NCBI RefSeq assembly: GCF_017353255.1
Contig: NZ_JAFMYU010000026.1
Location: forward strand, 24,400 to 88,399
Direction of reading: 5' to 3'
Length of the DNA: 64,000 nt
Source: Fibrella aquatilis
Lineage (GTDB): Bacteria > Bacteroidota > Bacteroidia > Cytophagales > Spirosomataceae
Below the pieces are notes generated by a model that was not told the origin of the DNA, made no database searches, and saw only the letters and a program-made list of their open reading frames with translations. How positions within the stretch are numbered: the stretch's first letter is position 1; each line of letters starts with the position of its first letter. The translations under genes were made by a program, and so were the position numbers. Of this stretch, positions 1 to 7,457 are shown piece by piece.

Positions 1-1459
1 CGCTGGTAAACAAAATAGCCTGTTTGCTGGTGGCGTTGTACTCCTGCCGCCGCAGGTCAGGCTCCTTTTTGTTTGAAATTGCGTAGCCCAGTACCCAGTC
101 GATAGAGAGGCCACTTTTATAGTTGATGTTGTGATTACCTGCCAGCTGCCCATTATACACCAGGCGGCTTTGGTAGCCCATCGAATAGCTGTATTTGGTC
201 AGGTTTACGCCCTCTTCGTCAAACTGGTCACGTAGCGTAACCTGGTTGCGCGAGAGTTGGTTGAGCATGTTGCGGAACTCTAGTTTCGAGCCGTTGCCCA
301 GCGAGAAGACAAAGTTTTGCAACAAACCCAGACGCACATTATTGCCAAACTGCCGGTCGCGGTTGAACACGTTGTTCTGAAACACGTCAAGCCGGTCAAT
401 GTTGAACGACGTGTTTGTATTCGAATAGCTAATGGCTGATAGACTCCCCAACGACCGGTTGCCCAGTTTCAGGCCCGTGAGGTAGCTGAGGTTAAACCGC
501 AAATCGGGCATGGCCGGGCTGGTAGTGAGCGGATAGGTGTTCGGGAATGCTTTGGCCTGTGCCGTGGGGATTACACCGTTGGCATCGGGCGTTACTGCGG
601 GCAACTGTCGGTCGGCGGCACCGAAGCCAAGCCAATCTTTGCTATACTTTACATCCTGCGTAAAATCGCTAAATGTGGTACCGGCCCGGTAGCCACCCGT
701 AAACGAGATGTTAAGTGACCGTTCGGTAGAACTGGGCTGGCGGGTGTATACTTTCACCATACCCCCTGCGAAATCGCCGGGTAGTTCGGGAGCCGGTGTT
801 TTGAAGATCAGCACCCGGTCGAGCAGGTTCGAAGGAATGATATCAAATGAAAACGCCTTCCGGTCGGTCTCTGACGAAGGGGCCACGGCATCGTTCAGCC
901 ATACCGTATTGTAACGGTCATTCAGGCCCCGGATGTTGATGAACCGATTGTCGACGATGGTTACACCCGGAATTCGGCGGACTACTTCGGCAGCATCGCG
1001 GTCCTGCGACTTAATGATCTGTTCGGCCGATACGCCGCTGACTACCTGTTGCGCCTGTCGGATCTGCGAGATAACGGCCACTTCGGTGTTGCTGGTGCGC
1101 GAGGCCCGTACTACCACTTCAATCAGGTTTTGCTGGTCGGTGGCCAGGGTAGTGTTGAGCAGGGTAATTTTGTCAGGCTCGACGGTGATGTTGGCCACTT
1201 CGCCCGTTTTGTAGCCCACAGCCGAGATGACGATAGTGTAGGTGCCCGCCGGTACCCGGTTGATGACAAAGTTGCCCTCAATGTCGGTGGCAGCCCCCTG
1301 GGTAGTGCCCTTCATCAGGACAGTAGCACCAATCAGTGCTTCTTTGGTCAGCAGGTCTGTTATCTGCCCTTTCACAATACCCGGCGTCTGCGCCTGAGAA
1401 ACTAGTGAAAATAAAAGACAGCTGACATTTAGAAAGAAGCAGCAGATGTATTTTTTCAT
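1..1459 (-). CDS. TonB-dependent outer-membrane receptor, 3' part outside the window
   Basis: Reading the minus strand from the ATG at 1457-1459 gives an open frame to the window edge. Residues 1 to about 27 form a signal peptide ending in SLVSQAQ. A carboxypeptidase-regulatory-like beta-sandwich follows (about 30-115; GQITDLLTKEALIGATVLMK, GNFVINRVPAGTYTI), then a TonB plug domain (about 130-250) with the motif IRGLNDRYNTVWLNDA and FAGGMVKVYTRQ, then the start of the beta-barrel. Such receptors import large or scarce substrates across the outer membrane with TonB energy; the substrate cannot be told from sequence. At least 486 codons are visible; the family is usually 800-1,000 residues, so roughly half is missing. 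There is no SusD-like gene on the visible side. The frame is clean with no internal stop, so truncation is only by the window. Confidence 0.9.
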   Translation of the reverse strand, partial: MKKYICCFFLNVSCLLFSLVSQAQTPGIVKGQITDLLTKEALIGATVLMKGTTQGAATDIEGNFVINRVPAGTYTIVISAVGYKTGEVANITVEPDKITLLNTTLATDQQNLIEVVVRASRTSNTEVAVISQIRQAQQVVSGVSAEQIIKSQDRDAAEVVRRIPGVTIVDNRFINIRGLNDRYNTVWLNDAVAPSSETDRKAFSFDIIPSNLLDRVLIFKTPAPELPGDFAGGMVKVYTRQPSSTERSLNISFTGGYRAGTTFSDFTQDVKYSKDWLGFGAADRQLPAVTPDANGVIPTAQAKAFPNTYPLTTSPAMPDLRFNLSYLTGLKLGNRSLGSLSAISYSNTNTSFNIDRLDVFQNNVFNRDRQFGNNVRLGLLQNFVFSLGNGSKLEFRNMLNQLSRNQVTLRDQFDEEGVNLTKYSYSMGYQSRLVYNGQLAGNHNINYKSGLSIDWVLGYAISNKKEPDLRRQEYNATSKQAILFTS

Positions 1460-1557
1460 AGTAAAAATAGTTGATTATCAACTAATTCTGGTGTCAATTA
1501 CTGGTTAGGCAAGCAAAGTCGAGAGTATGACTTTTTTTAGATTACCGTAATTTGCTG

Positions 1558-1565
1558 CAAAGGTA
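1558..1565 (-). promoter_or_regulatory. Possible -7 element for the TonB receptor
   Basis: On the minus strand the octamer TACCTTTG matches the Bacteroidota -7 consensus TAnnTTTG and lies about 100 bases before the receptor start. No TTG was found at the usual 19-20 base distance upstream, so this is only a candidate. The remainder of 1460-1747 shows nothing else I can name. Confidence 0.25.
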
Positions 1566-1756
1566 TTGGCTCTCTCTCAGATGTAGATTAAGCCAATGTT
1601 ATGTATTGCACATGGGTAGTCTATAGCTAGTTTGGCAGAAGGCGTATCCACATTATTACAAATGAAAATGGTTGCCTTTGTCTTCTTTCTACGTCATAAC
1701 TAACTGAAGCCAGCGAGGCTCATCCCGGGCCTGTTCAATACCCATTTATGTTGTTT

Positions 1757-4042
1757 ATGAAACACCGTATACCTTGTCTACTAACCTTTTTTCTGCTGAT
1801 CTTTTGTCAGTCGATCCAGGCACAAACCACCCTCACTACGCTTCCGTTGCCCGTTACCAGTGTCTGCGCGGGGGCATCGCTTAGTATTGCCTTCACTCAA
1901 AGCGGCACCCTAACTGCTGGCAACATCTACACAGCGCAACTCAGCAGCGGCGGTGACTACACTAACCTGAGCAGCCTTGCCGCGCCCACGCTGGATGCCG
2001 CCACGGGGCAATATACCCTGGTGGCCACCGTGCCCGCGTCGGCCACGGCGGGGGGGGGCTATCGGGTGCGGGTAGTGGCCAGTAGCCCCATTGTGGTGGG
2101 GTCGGTGAGTAGCACCACACTTACGGTGCGTGCCCAGCCCGGTGCGCCCACGCTGGCCCTGCAACTGGTATCGCCCAACACCTACCAGTATACCTTCTGC
2201 CAGAACGACAAGGCCGTGCTGTTGTCAGACCTGGTTAATGCCGCTCCTGACAATTACCGGGTGCAGTATGACGTAGGCACCGGGCTGGCCCCCACGGCTC
2301 AGAAGTCGTTTACGGCCCCCACCCTGAACCCCACGCAGCCTGGCAAAGCCGTTTACAATGTCCGGTATGTGGTGATGGACGATAAAAAAGGCTGTAATCC
2401 GCCCGAACAAATCAGTTCAGTAGCCTATGTAGTGGTGGAGGTAAAACCCCGCCCTGCGCTGCCGTCGGTGGCTACCACGGCGGTGACGTATTGCCAGAGC
2501 CAATCGCCTAACCCCCTGACGGCCAGCCTTACCACGCCTGGTGCTGAGTTGACCTGGTACGATGCCAACGGCACGGCCCTCAGCGGCATCAGCCCCCTGC
2601 CCGCTACCAACCAGCCCGGCACGTTTGTATACCAGGCCGTGCAATCGCTCGACCGCTGCGAGGGGCCACGGGCCTCGGTCACGGTGACGGTAGCACCCGC
2701 CGCCGCCACGCCTACCACGTCGGCCACCCGCATAGACCTGTGCCGGGGTGCTACGGCCACGTCGTTGACGGCCACGGGCGCCAACCTGATCTGGACCGAC
2801 CCCAACGGCGTCACGTCTACCGCCGCCCCCACACCACCCACCGTCAACGTGTCGAAAACTGCCGACGGCGATGTGTACTATGTGGTGCAACCCAATGCCA
2901 ACGGCTGTACTAGTCAGCGGCTGGCCATTCGGGTGGTGGTGCAGGCGGCTCCTACGCTGGCTCTTACGGGTAGTGCCACGGCCAATTTGGGGCAGGAGGT
3001 ACCCCTCAAGCTCGCCTTCACGGGGGCAGGACCGTACCGTTTCAAGCTCTCGAACGGCCTCAGCAGCACCGCCCAGCGCGACACTACCATTTCGGTGTTG
3101 CCCGAAAAAACCACCACCTACCAGGTAACCGAGGTAAGCAACACCTGCGGTACGGGACTGCCCGTCAGTGCCGTCACGATCACCGTGCTGGTGCCTACCA
3201 TTCGTACGCAGGGTCTCAGTAGCAACAGCCTGTGTGCGGGAGCTTCGTTGCTGACCACTTTCCAGACCACCGGCTCATTCAACGCGGGCAGTACGTTCCG
3301 CCTGCAAATGGCCCGCCCCGTGACGGATACGGCCAGTGCCAGCTATGTCGACCTAAGTAATCTGTTGGCGGGCAACGGCCAGATTTCGGGCACCATTCCG
3401 GCCACGGCTACGGCGGGGACCTACTGGGTGCGGGTGGTAGCCACCAACCCTAAAATACCCATCAACGGCAGTATCAGCCCCACGCTGCTAAATGTGCAGG
3501 GCACGGCTACGGCCTCGCTCTCGGCCACACCCGCCACCATTTTGGCGGGTGAGTCTGCCAAGCTCGTGGTGACCCTAGGCGGCACTGGCCCCTGGACGTT
3601 TGCCTACCGCGACAGCACCGACATACCAGGCACCGGACAGACGATCACGACTAGCACCAGTTCCTACACCCTTGCCGTAACGCCCGCAAAGACAGTGGTT
3701 TATAAAATTTCGTCGGTGGGTAATGCCTGCGGTACCAGCACGGCTTCTCCGGCGCGGGCGCTGATTACGGTAAACCCTCTTTTGGCTACCGAACCGCTGA
3801 TGGCTGGGGTGTCGGTGTTTCCGGTGCCCGCCACGGCCAGCCTCACGGTACACATCGACCCGGCGCTGCTCACCCGGCCCGCCACGCTTGAACTGGTCAA
3901 CCTGGCCGGGCTGGTCACGCATCGGCAACCCACTAGCCAGCCCACCACATTGCTACCCCTCGACGGACAGGCGACGGGTTTGCTGCTGCTGCGGGTACAG
4001 GCGGGCGGACAAACAATGACCTATCGGGTGCTGAAACAATAG
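1757..4042 (+). CDS. T9SS type A secreted protein with Ig-like repeats
   Basis: A 761-residue extracellular or surface protein. The ATG at 1757 gives MKHRIPCLLTFFLLIFCQS, a typical signal peptide ending near IQAQ; an in-frame ATG at 1748 adds only three residues. The mature part is a string of Ig/PKD-like modules rich in Thr, Ala and Val. Two modules are clearly related: about residues 35-130 and 490-590 both begin with CAGASL and contain ATAG followed by RVVA. The last 80 residues (VFPVPATASLTVHIDP ... YRVLKQ) are a T9SS type A sorting domain, so export by the type IX system and surface attachment are expected. A run of nine G at 2050-2058 sits in the coding frame near residue 101 and could slip. 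The function of the surface modules is unknown. It converges on the next gene with a 21-base gap. Confidence 0.85.
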   Translation: MKHRIPCLLTFFLLIFCQSIQAQTTLTTLPLPVTSVCAGASLSIAFTQSGTLTAGNIYTAQLSSGGDYTNLSSLAAPTLDAATGQYTLVATVPASATAGGGYRVRVVASSPIVVGSVSSTTLTVRAQPGAPTLALQLVSPNTYQYTFCQNDKAVLLSDLVNAAPDNYRVQYDVGTGLAPTAQKSFTAPTLNPTQPGKAVYNVRYVVMDDKKGCNPPEQISSVAYVVVEVKPRPALPSVATTAVTYCQSQSPNPLTASLTTPGAELTWYDANGTALSGISPLPATNQPGTFVYQAVQSLDRCEGPRASVTVTVAPAAATPTTSATRIDLCRGATATSLTATGANLIWTDPNGVTSTAAPTPPTVNVSKTADGDVYYVVQPNANGCTSQRLAIRVVVQAAPTLALTGSATANLGQEVPLKLAFTGAGPYRFKLSNGLSSTAQRDTTISVLPEKTTTYQVTEVSNTCGTGLPVSAVTITVLVPTIRTQGLSSNSLCAGASLLTTFQTTGSFNAGSTFRLQMARPVTDTASASYVDLSNLLAGNGQISGTIPATATAGTYWVRVVATNPKIPINGSISPTLLNVQGTATASLSATPATILAGESAKLVVTLGGTGPWTFAYRDSTDIPGTGQTITTSTSSYTLAVTPAKTVVYKISSVGNACGTSTASPARALITVNPLLATEPLMAGVSVFPVPATASLTVHIDPALLTRPATLELVNLAGLVTHRQPTSQPTTLLPLDGQATGLLLLRVQAGGQTMTYRVLKQ

Positions 4043-4063
4043 ACTAAGCTTTACTGCCAATGA

Positions 4064-5179
4064 CTACTGACCAACCACATAGCTCGCTTCCACAGAAAAG
4101 TGATCCGAGTAGGGTATTTCGTTGTGGGTGAGGAAGTTGGTGGCGCGGAGGCGGTCGGCGGTGTAGAACTGATTATCGATGCGGATGAAACGCGGTGCCC
4201 GGTTGAGCGACAGGCCAAAACCACGGCCGGCGTCTTCAAAGGCGTTGTGCAGCCGGTTGCGTAGCCGCTGGTAGACTACGCTGTAGGGTGTGTCGTTAAA
4301 GTCGCCGGTAACAATGGCAGGGTAGGGAGTAGTAGCTAGCAAGTCTTCAATCACCTGCACTTCACCCCGCCGCGACACAAAACCCGTTTTTAGCGCCCCC
4401 AACACCGACCGCGTTTCGGCCTTTACGCCCGCCATCTGATCTTCTTCAAACACCCGCCGCACCCGAATGCCCATCGATTGCAAATGCACGTTGATGATCC
4501 GGATTGTGTCGGTGCCTACCACAATGTCGGCCCAGACCAGGCCGTTGAACGAGTTGAATTGCTGGTGGCCCTGCCGCACGATAGGGTAGCGTGAAAACGT
4601 GGCCACGCCAATGTACTTGGCCGTAACAGGCTGTAAGAGAGCGGTGTACGTATAGCCCGCCTTAGCCAGTCGCCCGGCCATGTCGAAGGCCGGGGCTTCG
4701 GTGCCGGTATAAAATTCCTGGAAGCACTTGATGGGAGCCGGGTGCCTGATTATCCAGTCGGTCAGCAGGCGCGAGTTGCGGGGTTCGCGTTTGAGCTTGT
4801 CCTTGTAGAGGTCTTCCAGCCCAAACACCGACACGTTGTAACTCAACAGCGAAAAGGTCGTTTGGCCGGGGGCGGCAGGGTCGGGGTGGTCGAAGGAGAA
4901 CGTGCGGGGCCAGAGCCAATAGCCTGCCAACAGAGCCACCACACTAAGTAAGCTGCGCCAGGGCCTCGAAAACAGCCACATCAGGCCCAGCACAATGAGC
5001 GCTACCCAGGCCACCGGCAACGAGATCATAAGCATACTCGCCGACCAGTGTTCGAGCGGAAGCCGGGCCAGCAGGTAGTAGACCAGTAGCGTATAGAAAA
5101 ACACGCCGATGTGCACCGACCAAGCCAGCGACCTGGCTATAAACCCAAAAAAGCGGCCAATACGAGTGATGATAGACAT
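4064..5179 (-). CDS. Membrane-anchored endonuclease/exonuclease/phosphatase family protein
   Basis: 371 residues. Residues 1-95 hold three hydrophobic segments (about 20-40, 48-70, 73-90), so the enzyme is membrane bound with its catalytic domain beyond residue 100. The EEP fold signature is complete: SYNVSVF (metal-site Asn), CFQEFYTG (metal-ligand Glu), NVHLQS, VTGDFNDTPYS (catalytic Asp/Asn) and a terminal SDHFSVEA (catalytic Asp-His). Family members hydrolyse phosphodiesters in nucleic acids or phospholipid and inositol phosphates; the substrate here cannot be assigned. This three-helix plus EEP architecture is common in Bacteroidota. The ATG at 5177-5179 is followed upstream by a long palindrome. 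Confidence 0.85.
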   Translation of the reverse strand: MSIITRIGRFFGFIARSLAWSVHIGVFFYTLLVYYLLARLPLEHWSASMLMISLPVAWVALIVLGLMWLFSRPWRSLLSVVALLAGYWLWPRTFSFDHPDPAAPGQTTFSLLSYNVSVFGLEDLYKDKLKREPRNSRLLTDWIIRHPAPIKCFQEFYTGTEAPAFDMAGRLAKAGYTYTALLQPVTAKYIGVATFSRYPIVRQGHQQFNSFNGLVWADIVVGTDTIRIINVHLQSMGIRVRRVFEEDQMAGVKAETRSVLGALKTGFVSRRGEVQVIEDLLATTPYPAIVTGDFNDTPYSVVYQRLRNRLHNAFEDAGRGFGLSLNRAPRFIRIDNQFYTADRLRATNFLTHNEIPYSDHFSVEASYVVGQ

Positions 5180-5184
5180 GTAGT

Positions 5185-5296
5185 GATTTACGATGTATGA
5201 TTTACGAATTACGATTGTTGCTTACGCGTCAGCTTGCTGTGGCGTAAATAGACGCGTAAGCAACAATCGTAATTCGTAAATCGTACATCGTAAATC
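5185..5296. repeat. Long composite inverted repeat, 46-base arms
   Basis: Arms 5185-5230 and 5251-5296 are reverse complements with a single mismatch (position 5198) around a 20-base loop. The outer part is made of variants of ATTTACGA; the inner part is GTTGCTTACGCGTC. It lies between two divergently transcribed genes. As RNA it would fold into a very stable stem on either strand. Similar but not identical structures occur elsewhere in the window. Confidence 0.9.
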
Positions 5297-5350
5297 AAAA
5301 CCTTGCCTGCAAAGCTACAACACGCCCCCCGCCCCGCCGCCGTCCGGAGG

Positions 5351-5381
5351 TTGCTTTTCGCGGAATAAGGTGCTATCTTTG
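5351..5381 (+). promoter_or_regulatory. Promoter of the rimP-nusA-infB operon
   Basis: TTG at 5351-5353, a 20-base spacer and TATCTTTG at 5374-5381 fit the Bacteroidota primary sigma consensus (TTG at -33, TAnnTTTG at -7). Transcription would start near 5386-5389, giving a leader of roughly 60-65 bases before the rimP ATG at 5451. Confidence 0.65.
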
Positions 5382-5412
5382 CGGCACTTAGCAACATCAG
5401 AACTGGTATAGC

Positions 5413-5436
5413 AAAGGGAGGGCACCTCCCTTTTTT
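5413..5436 (+). terminator. Terminator-like hairpin in the rimP leader (possible attenuator)
   Basis: A perfect 9-bp stem (5413-5421 with 5425-5433), a 3-base loop and a T run to 5436 form a canonical intrinsic terminator. It lies downstream of the predicted start site and only 14 bases before the rimP start codon. It could end readthrough from upstream or act as an attenuator of an operon that encodes the termination factor NusA. Confidence 0.6.
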
Positions 5437-5450
5437 AGTTGGTAGTAAGC

Positions 5451-5948
5451 ATGAACGACGTAACCCATATTGCCGCCCTACTGCAACCGTTTTTGAACGA
5501 TGGCGAATTCTACATCGTTGATATTCAGGTGGCTGGTCGGCAGGGGGGGACGCTGAAAGTAACGGTACTGCTGGATTCAGATGCAGGCATCACCATTGAA
5601 GAGTGCGCCCGCATCGGTCGGCAGTTGGGCAACCAGATGGACGAACAAAACTTCTTTGGGGAAGCTCCCTTCAACCTCGAAGTGTCGTCGCCCGGTGTCG
5701 ATTTTCCGCTCACGCAGGTCCGGCAGTTTGCCAAAAACGTGGGCCGGACCCTGAAGGTGCAGTTCAAGGACGGGCCAACGCTGGTTGGCAAGCTCGAATC
5801 TGTCGATGATAACAGCCTGGTGCTCGACGTGCCCCCGGCTAAGATTAGTAAAACAAAACGCAAAACGATGACGGAATTGCCACCTGAAGGACCACAATCT
5901 GTTCAGTTGGACCAGATTCAGAAAGCGACCGTAGAAATTATATTTTAA
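5451..5948 (+). CDS. rimP: Ribosome maturation factor RimP
   Basis: 165 residues, starting at ATG 5451 (MNDVTHIAALLQPFL); an upstream in-frame TTG at 5439 falls just after the leader hairpin and is less likely. RimP helps assemble the 30S ribosomal subunit in the cytoplasm. The N-terminal alpha/beta domain shows GITIEECARIGRQLG and LEVSSPGVDFPL (the conserved SPG motif), followed by a small SH3-like C-terminal domain ending in ATVEIIF. Length matches the family. The position before nusA and infB is the conserved rimP-nusA-infB order found across bacteria. Confidence 0.95.
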   Translation: MNDVTHIAALLQPFLNDGEFYIVDIQVAGRQGGTLKVTVLLDSDAGITIEECARIGRQLGNQMDEQNFFGEAPFNLEVSSPGVDFPLTQVRQFAKNVGRTLKVQFKDGPTLVGKLESVDDNSLVLDVPPAKISKTKRKTMTELPPEGPQSVQLDQIQKATVEIIF

Positions 5949-6005
5949 GCCTGTGTTGGTCAACCCTAAACCCGTTGGCCGCCCGTTGAACCCCCACTAA
6001 CTAAC

Positions 6006-7280
6006 GTGAAAACCCAGACTAAAACGCCCCAGCCGTCGAGCAGTAGCCTGCTCATCGAATCGTTTGCTGAGTTTGCCCGGTCGAAGAACATTGACCGGCC
6101 TACCATGATCGCCATTCTGGAAGAAGTATTCCGCACCATGATTCGTAAGAAATATGGTACCGACGAAAACTTCGACGTGATCATCAACGCCGAAAGCGGG
6201 GATCTGGAGATGTGGCGCACCCGTGAAATCGTAGACGACAACTCAGAAGACATCTGGGATTATGACAAAATACCCCTCGCCGAAGCCCGCCTCATCCAGG
6301 CTGACTTTGAAGTGGGCGAACAAGTGGCCGAAGAGGTCAAACTAGACGATTTTGGGCGTCGGGTGGTGCAAACGGCCCGCCAAACGCTCATTCAGCGTAT
6401 TAAAGATTTAGAAAAAGAACTGCTGTATCAGAAATACATTGATCAGGTTGGCGACCTGGTTTCGGCGGAAGTATACCAACTTCTGAAGGCCGAAATCATT
6501 CTGGTAGATGGAGAAAATAATGAGCTGAGTTTGCCCCGCAACGAGCAGATTCCGAAAGACCGTTACCGCAAAGGCGATCCGGTAAAAGCGGTCATCCACC
6601 GCGTCGACATGAACAACGGGACACCTAAAATTGTCCTGTCGCGTACCTCACCCGTATTTCTGGAGCGGTTGTTCGAATCAGAAATTCCTGAAATCTACGA
6701 CGGCCTTATCTCCATCCGCAAGGTGGTGCGAGAGCCGGGCGAACGCGCCAAAGTAGCCGTAGAATCATATGACGAGCGTATTGACCCGGTGGGGGCTTGC
6801 GTGGGCATGAAAGGATCACGGATTCACTCCATCGTGCGGGAATTGGGTAACGAGAATATCGACGTGATCAACTACACCGAAAACCTCGAACTGCTCATCA
6901 GCCGCGCCCTCAGCCCGGCCAAAGTCAGCTCGATGAACATCGACCGGGAGGCGGGCCGCGTGGCAGTTTTCCTCAAGCCCGACCAGGTGTCGCTGGCTAT
7001 TGGTAAAGGTGGTCAGAACATTAAGCTGGCGGGCCGGTTAGTGAATCTGGAACTCGACGTGTACCGCGAAAACGAAGGCCCCGAAGATGACGAAGACGTG
7101 GACCTTGGTGAGTTCCGCGATGAAATCGACGAGTGGATCATCGACGAGTTCCGCCGCGTGGGTCTCGACACCGCCAAGAGCGTGTTGGCCTTGAGCCGCG
7201 AAGAACTCGTACGCCGCACCGACCTCGAAGATGACACCATCGGCGAGGTAGTAGGCATCCTGAGCCAGGAATTTGAATAA
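6006..7280 (+). CDS. nusA: Transcription termination/antitermination factor NusA
   Basis: 424 residues. NusA binds RNA polymerase and nascent RNA and controls pausing, termination and antitermination. The start is a GTG at 6006, since no earlier ATG fits: the next Met is at residue 36, inside the conserved N-terminal domain (LLIESFAEFARSKNIDRPTM). Order of domains: N-terminal polymerase-binding domain (about 15-130), S1 domain (about 135-200), KH1 (VGACVGMKGSRIHSIVREL) and KH2 (VSLAIGKGGQNIKLAGRL), then an acidic linker and one helix-hairpin C-terminal segment (DEWIIDEFRRVGLDTAKSVL). The short single C-terminal repeat is usual for Bacteroidota. It follows rimP by 57 bases. Confidence 0.95.
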   Translation: MKTQTKTPQPSSSSLLIESFAEFARSKNIDRPTMIAILEEVFRTMIRKKYGTDENFDVIINAESGDLEMWRTREIVDDNSEDIWDYDKIPLAEARLIQADFEVGEQVAEEVKLDDFGRRVVQTARQTLIQRIKDLEKELLYQKYIDQVGDLVSAEVYQLLKAEIILVDGENNELSLPRNEQIPKDRYRKGDPVKAVIHRVDMNNGTPKIVLSRTSPVFLERLFESEIPEIYDGLISIRKVVREPGERAKVAVESYDERIDPVGACVGMKGSRIHSIVRELGNENIDVINYTENLELLISRALSPAKVSSMNIDREAGRVAVFLKPDQVSLAIGKGGQNIKLAGRLVNLELDVYRENEGPEDDEDVDLGEFRDEIDEWIIDEFRRVGLDTAKSVLALSREELVRRTDLEDDTIGEVVGILSQEFE

Positions 7281-7282
7281 CA

Positions 7283-7375
7283 GTCTTCTGTTTACCGTCT
7301 TCTGTCTTCTGTTGGCTGACGCGAGTATTGCTGACGCGTCAGCCAACAGAAGACAGAAGACGGTAAACAGAAGAC
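7283..7375. repeat. Perfect 41-bp-arm palindrome between nusA and infB
   Basis: Arms 7283-7323 and 7335-7375 are exact reverse complements around an 11-base loop. The outer part is built of TCTTCTG units; the inner part reads GTTGGCTGACGCG. In the nusA transcript it would form one of the strongest stems in the window, right after the nusA stop. No T run follows, so it is not a classical intrinsic terminator. It may block 3' exonucleases or slow polymerase. Confidence 0.9.
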
Positions 7376-7405
7376 AGAAAAGAGGAATTTATAATCCGTT
7401 AACTG

Positions 7406-7438
7406 TTGTTATCACTGTATAAACAACCATTAATTTTG
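7406..7438 (+). promoter_or_regulatory. Possible internal promoter for infB
   Basis: TAATTTTG at 7431-7438 matches TAnnTTTG exactly and is 20 bases before the infB ATG. A TTG at 7406-7408 is 22 bases upstream, slightly more than the usual 19-20. A separate promoter would make sense because a long palindrome separates infB from nusA. Confidence 0.4.
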
Positions 7439-7457
7439 TCGGGTCTAAACCGAACGT

